Shown: one piece after another, positions 48,469 through 49,181 of the stretch
Layout of the letters: every line of letters starts with the position of its first letter
Position numbering within the stretch: the stretch's first letter is position 1
From: an uncultured Oscillospiraceae bacterium
GTDB lineage: Bacteria > Bacillota > Clostridia > Oscillospirales > Oscillospiraceae
DNA: 49,181 nt
Reading direction: 5' to 3'
Assembly: GCA_934589675.1 (NCBI GenBank)
Contig: CAKTOF010000019.1
Span: forward strand, 1-49,181
Translations under genes and position numbers: made by a program
The notes under the pieces: generated by a model
Seen by the model: only the letters and a program-made list of their open reading frames with translations
Database searches by the model: none
Told to the model about the DNA's origin: nothing

Positions 48469-48905
48469 TCCGCCTCCTCGCGGATCATCTGGCAGTACGG
48501 CAGCGCCTCGAAGCCGAGCCGCTCATACAGCGCCCGCGCGCGGTCGTTGTCCGGCTCGATCTCCAGACGGTAGCGCGCGGCCGGGTAATTTTCAAACACA
48601 TAGCTGAAAAATTCCGACCCCAGCCCGTGCGACTGAAACTCCGGCCGGATGTACAGCTCGTCGAGCCAGACGACGACTCCGCCGGCCTCCTGCGAGTAGC
48701 TCCTGACGAGCAGCCCGTAGCCGGCGGCCTCGCCGCCGCTCTCGATGATGCAGCAGTCGAGATAATCGCGCGAGCGCATCATCTCGGAAAACGCGCGGCG
48801 GAAATGCTCCTTCGGCACCGGGTGCAGCACCCCGTCGGAGTGGTAGAATTCGTCGGACAGCGTGCAGAAGAGTGCCTCGTCGCGCTCTGTCAGATGGCGG
48901 ATCAT
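48465..48905 (-). CDS. GNAT family N-acetyltransferase
   Basis: Encodes 146 residues. GNAT fold with the acetyl-CoA binding motif A region VWLDELYIRPEFQSHGLGSEFF (Q/R-x2-G-x-G/A type) and the C-terminal EPDNDRARALYERLGF. Transfers acetyl from acetyl-CoA to an unknown amine. ATG with AAAAGGAG upstream. Overlaps the convergent gene by 4 bp. Confidence 0.9.
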   Translation of the reverse strand: MIRHLTERDEALFCTLSDEFYHSDGVLHPVPKEHFRRAFSEMMRSRDYLDCCIIESGGEAAGYGLLVRSYSQEAGGVVVWLDELYIRPEFQSHGLGSEFFSYVFENYPAARYRLEIEPDNDRARALYERLGFEALPYCQMIREEAD

Positions 48906-48934
48906 AAATGGTCTCCTTTTCCTGTGATGCCTCT

Positions 48935-48963
48935 ATGATACCCGCAAACAGCCCAAAAAGCAA
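48935..48963 (-). promoter_or_regulatory. Promoter of the GNAT gene
   Basis: Minus strand: -35 TTGCTT (48958-48963), 17-bp spacer, -10 TATCAT (48935-48940). Confidence 0.6.
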
Positions 48964-48998
48964 CCCGCCCCGCATAGCCGGGTGGTCGTAAAACAGTG

Positions 48999-49032
48999 AA
49001 TCCTCCGTATGGTTCAGATCATACGGAGGATT
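48999..49032. repeat. Perfect 13-bp palindrome near right edge
   Basis: AATCCTCCGTATG (48999-49011) and CATACGGAGGATT (49020-49032), 8-nt loop. The right arm carries GGAGGA before an ATG at 49038, but no long frame follows. Confidence 0.8.
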
Positions 49033-49053
49033 TGCTTATGTCTAATCTGCAAA

Positions 49054-49099
49054 CCTGCTGGCGGCAAACGGTTTGTCAAAGCCGTTTGCCGCCAGCAGG
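49054..49099. repeat. Perfect 18-bp palindrome near right edge
   Basis: 49054-49071 (CCTGCTGGCGGCAAACGG) is the exact reverse complement of 49082-49099, with a 10-nt loop. Follows the first palindrome by 21 bp and precedes the truncated gene. Confidence 0.85.
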
Positions 49100-49161
49100 T
49101 ACACAGAAGATATATGCTGTGAAAGGGGGATAAGAAATCACCCATAGAAAGGAGCGTTCCC

Positions 49162-49181
49162 ATGAAACCCAAGAAATTAGG
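49162..49181 (+). CDS. Truncated gene start at right edge
   Basis: ATG with AAAGGAG 9 nt upstream begins a frame reading MKPKKL before the window ends. A Lys-rich start like this fits a signal peptide, but nothing more can be said. Confidence 0.45.

Overview
The window looks like a chromosomal segment of a GC-rich, strictly anaerobic Clostridia member, most likely from the Oscillospiraceae (inference). It carries a class III anaerobic ribonucleotide reductase (nrdD, nrdG), a flavoprotein/ferredoxin pair, epoxyqueuosine reductase QueH, and the Firmicutes cluster ylxM-ffh-rpsP-khpA-rimM-trmD. Promoters are sigma-A type (TTGACA / TATAAT, 16-18 nt apart), ribosome binding sites are strong GGAGG, GTG and TTG starts are common, and nearly every transcription unit ends in an intrinsic terminator. 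There are no complete insertion sequences, no prophage genes and no CRISPR array.

Layout. 1-3111 is an AT-richer left edge: a methyltransferase (cut by the edge), an L-2-amino-thiazoline-4-carboxylate hydrolase family protein, a wrecked ABC exporter and a TetR regulator. It abuts the 3' end of tRNA-Leu(UAA), so it may be the end of an island. 3290-5442 is a zinc-ribbon/TPR membrane protein. 5481-10175 is a simple-sugar ABC importer operon. 10251-13896 is dut-nrdG-nrdD with NrdR-like boxes and a composite palindromic repeat between nrdG and nrdD. 14002-16601 is an amino-acid ABC importer. 16728-20018 holds a YgiQ-type radical SAM protein and an MFS transporter. 20043-22596 is a large secreted phosphodiester glycosidase with S-layer homology repeats. 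22709-27154 is the translation/secretion cluster, ending in a sirtuin where rplS is often found.

27162-30033 holds a TSUP exporter and a PadR / DUF1700 / DUF4097 operon with an operator built into its promoter. 30100-32160 is a flavoprotein reductase with a partner ferredoxin. 32168-38766 holds a MATE transporter, serine O-acetyltransferase, a lipoprotein, a second locus of the palindromic repeat, a DUF1653 protein, endonuclease IV, a tiny secreted peptide and an XpaC-like protein. 38783-43484 holds a diguanylate cyclase, a TetR regulator, a second flavoprotein reductase and a gamma-carbonic anhydrase. 43490-49181 holds typA, queH, a second MATE transporter, two small unknown proteins, a GNAT acetyltransferase and, at the right edge, two strong palindromes in front of a truncated gene.

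The most interesting points are: the two-locus palindromic repeat family; the sirtuin reading frame overlapping trmD; the NrdR-type boxes around nrdD; the flavoprotein/ferredoxin module of unknown substrate; a hairpin between the Shine-Dalgarno sequence and the start codon of endonuclease IV; and the paired palindromes at the right edge. I found no convincing new defence or mobile system. The functional novelty, if any, is in the unassigned reductases and the repeat element.
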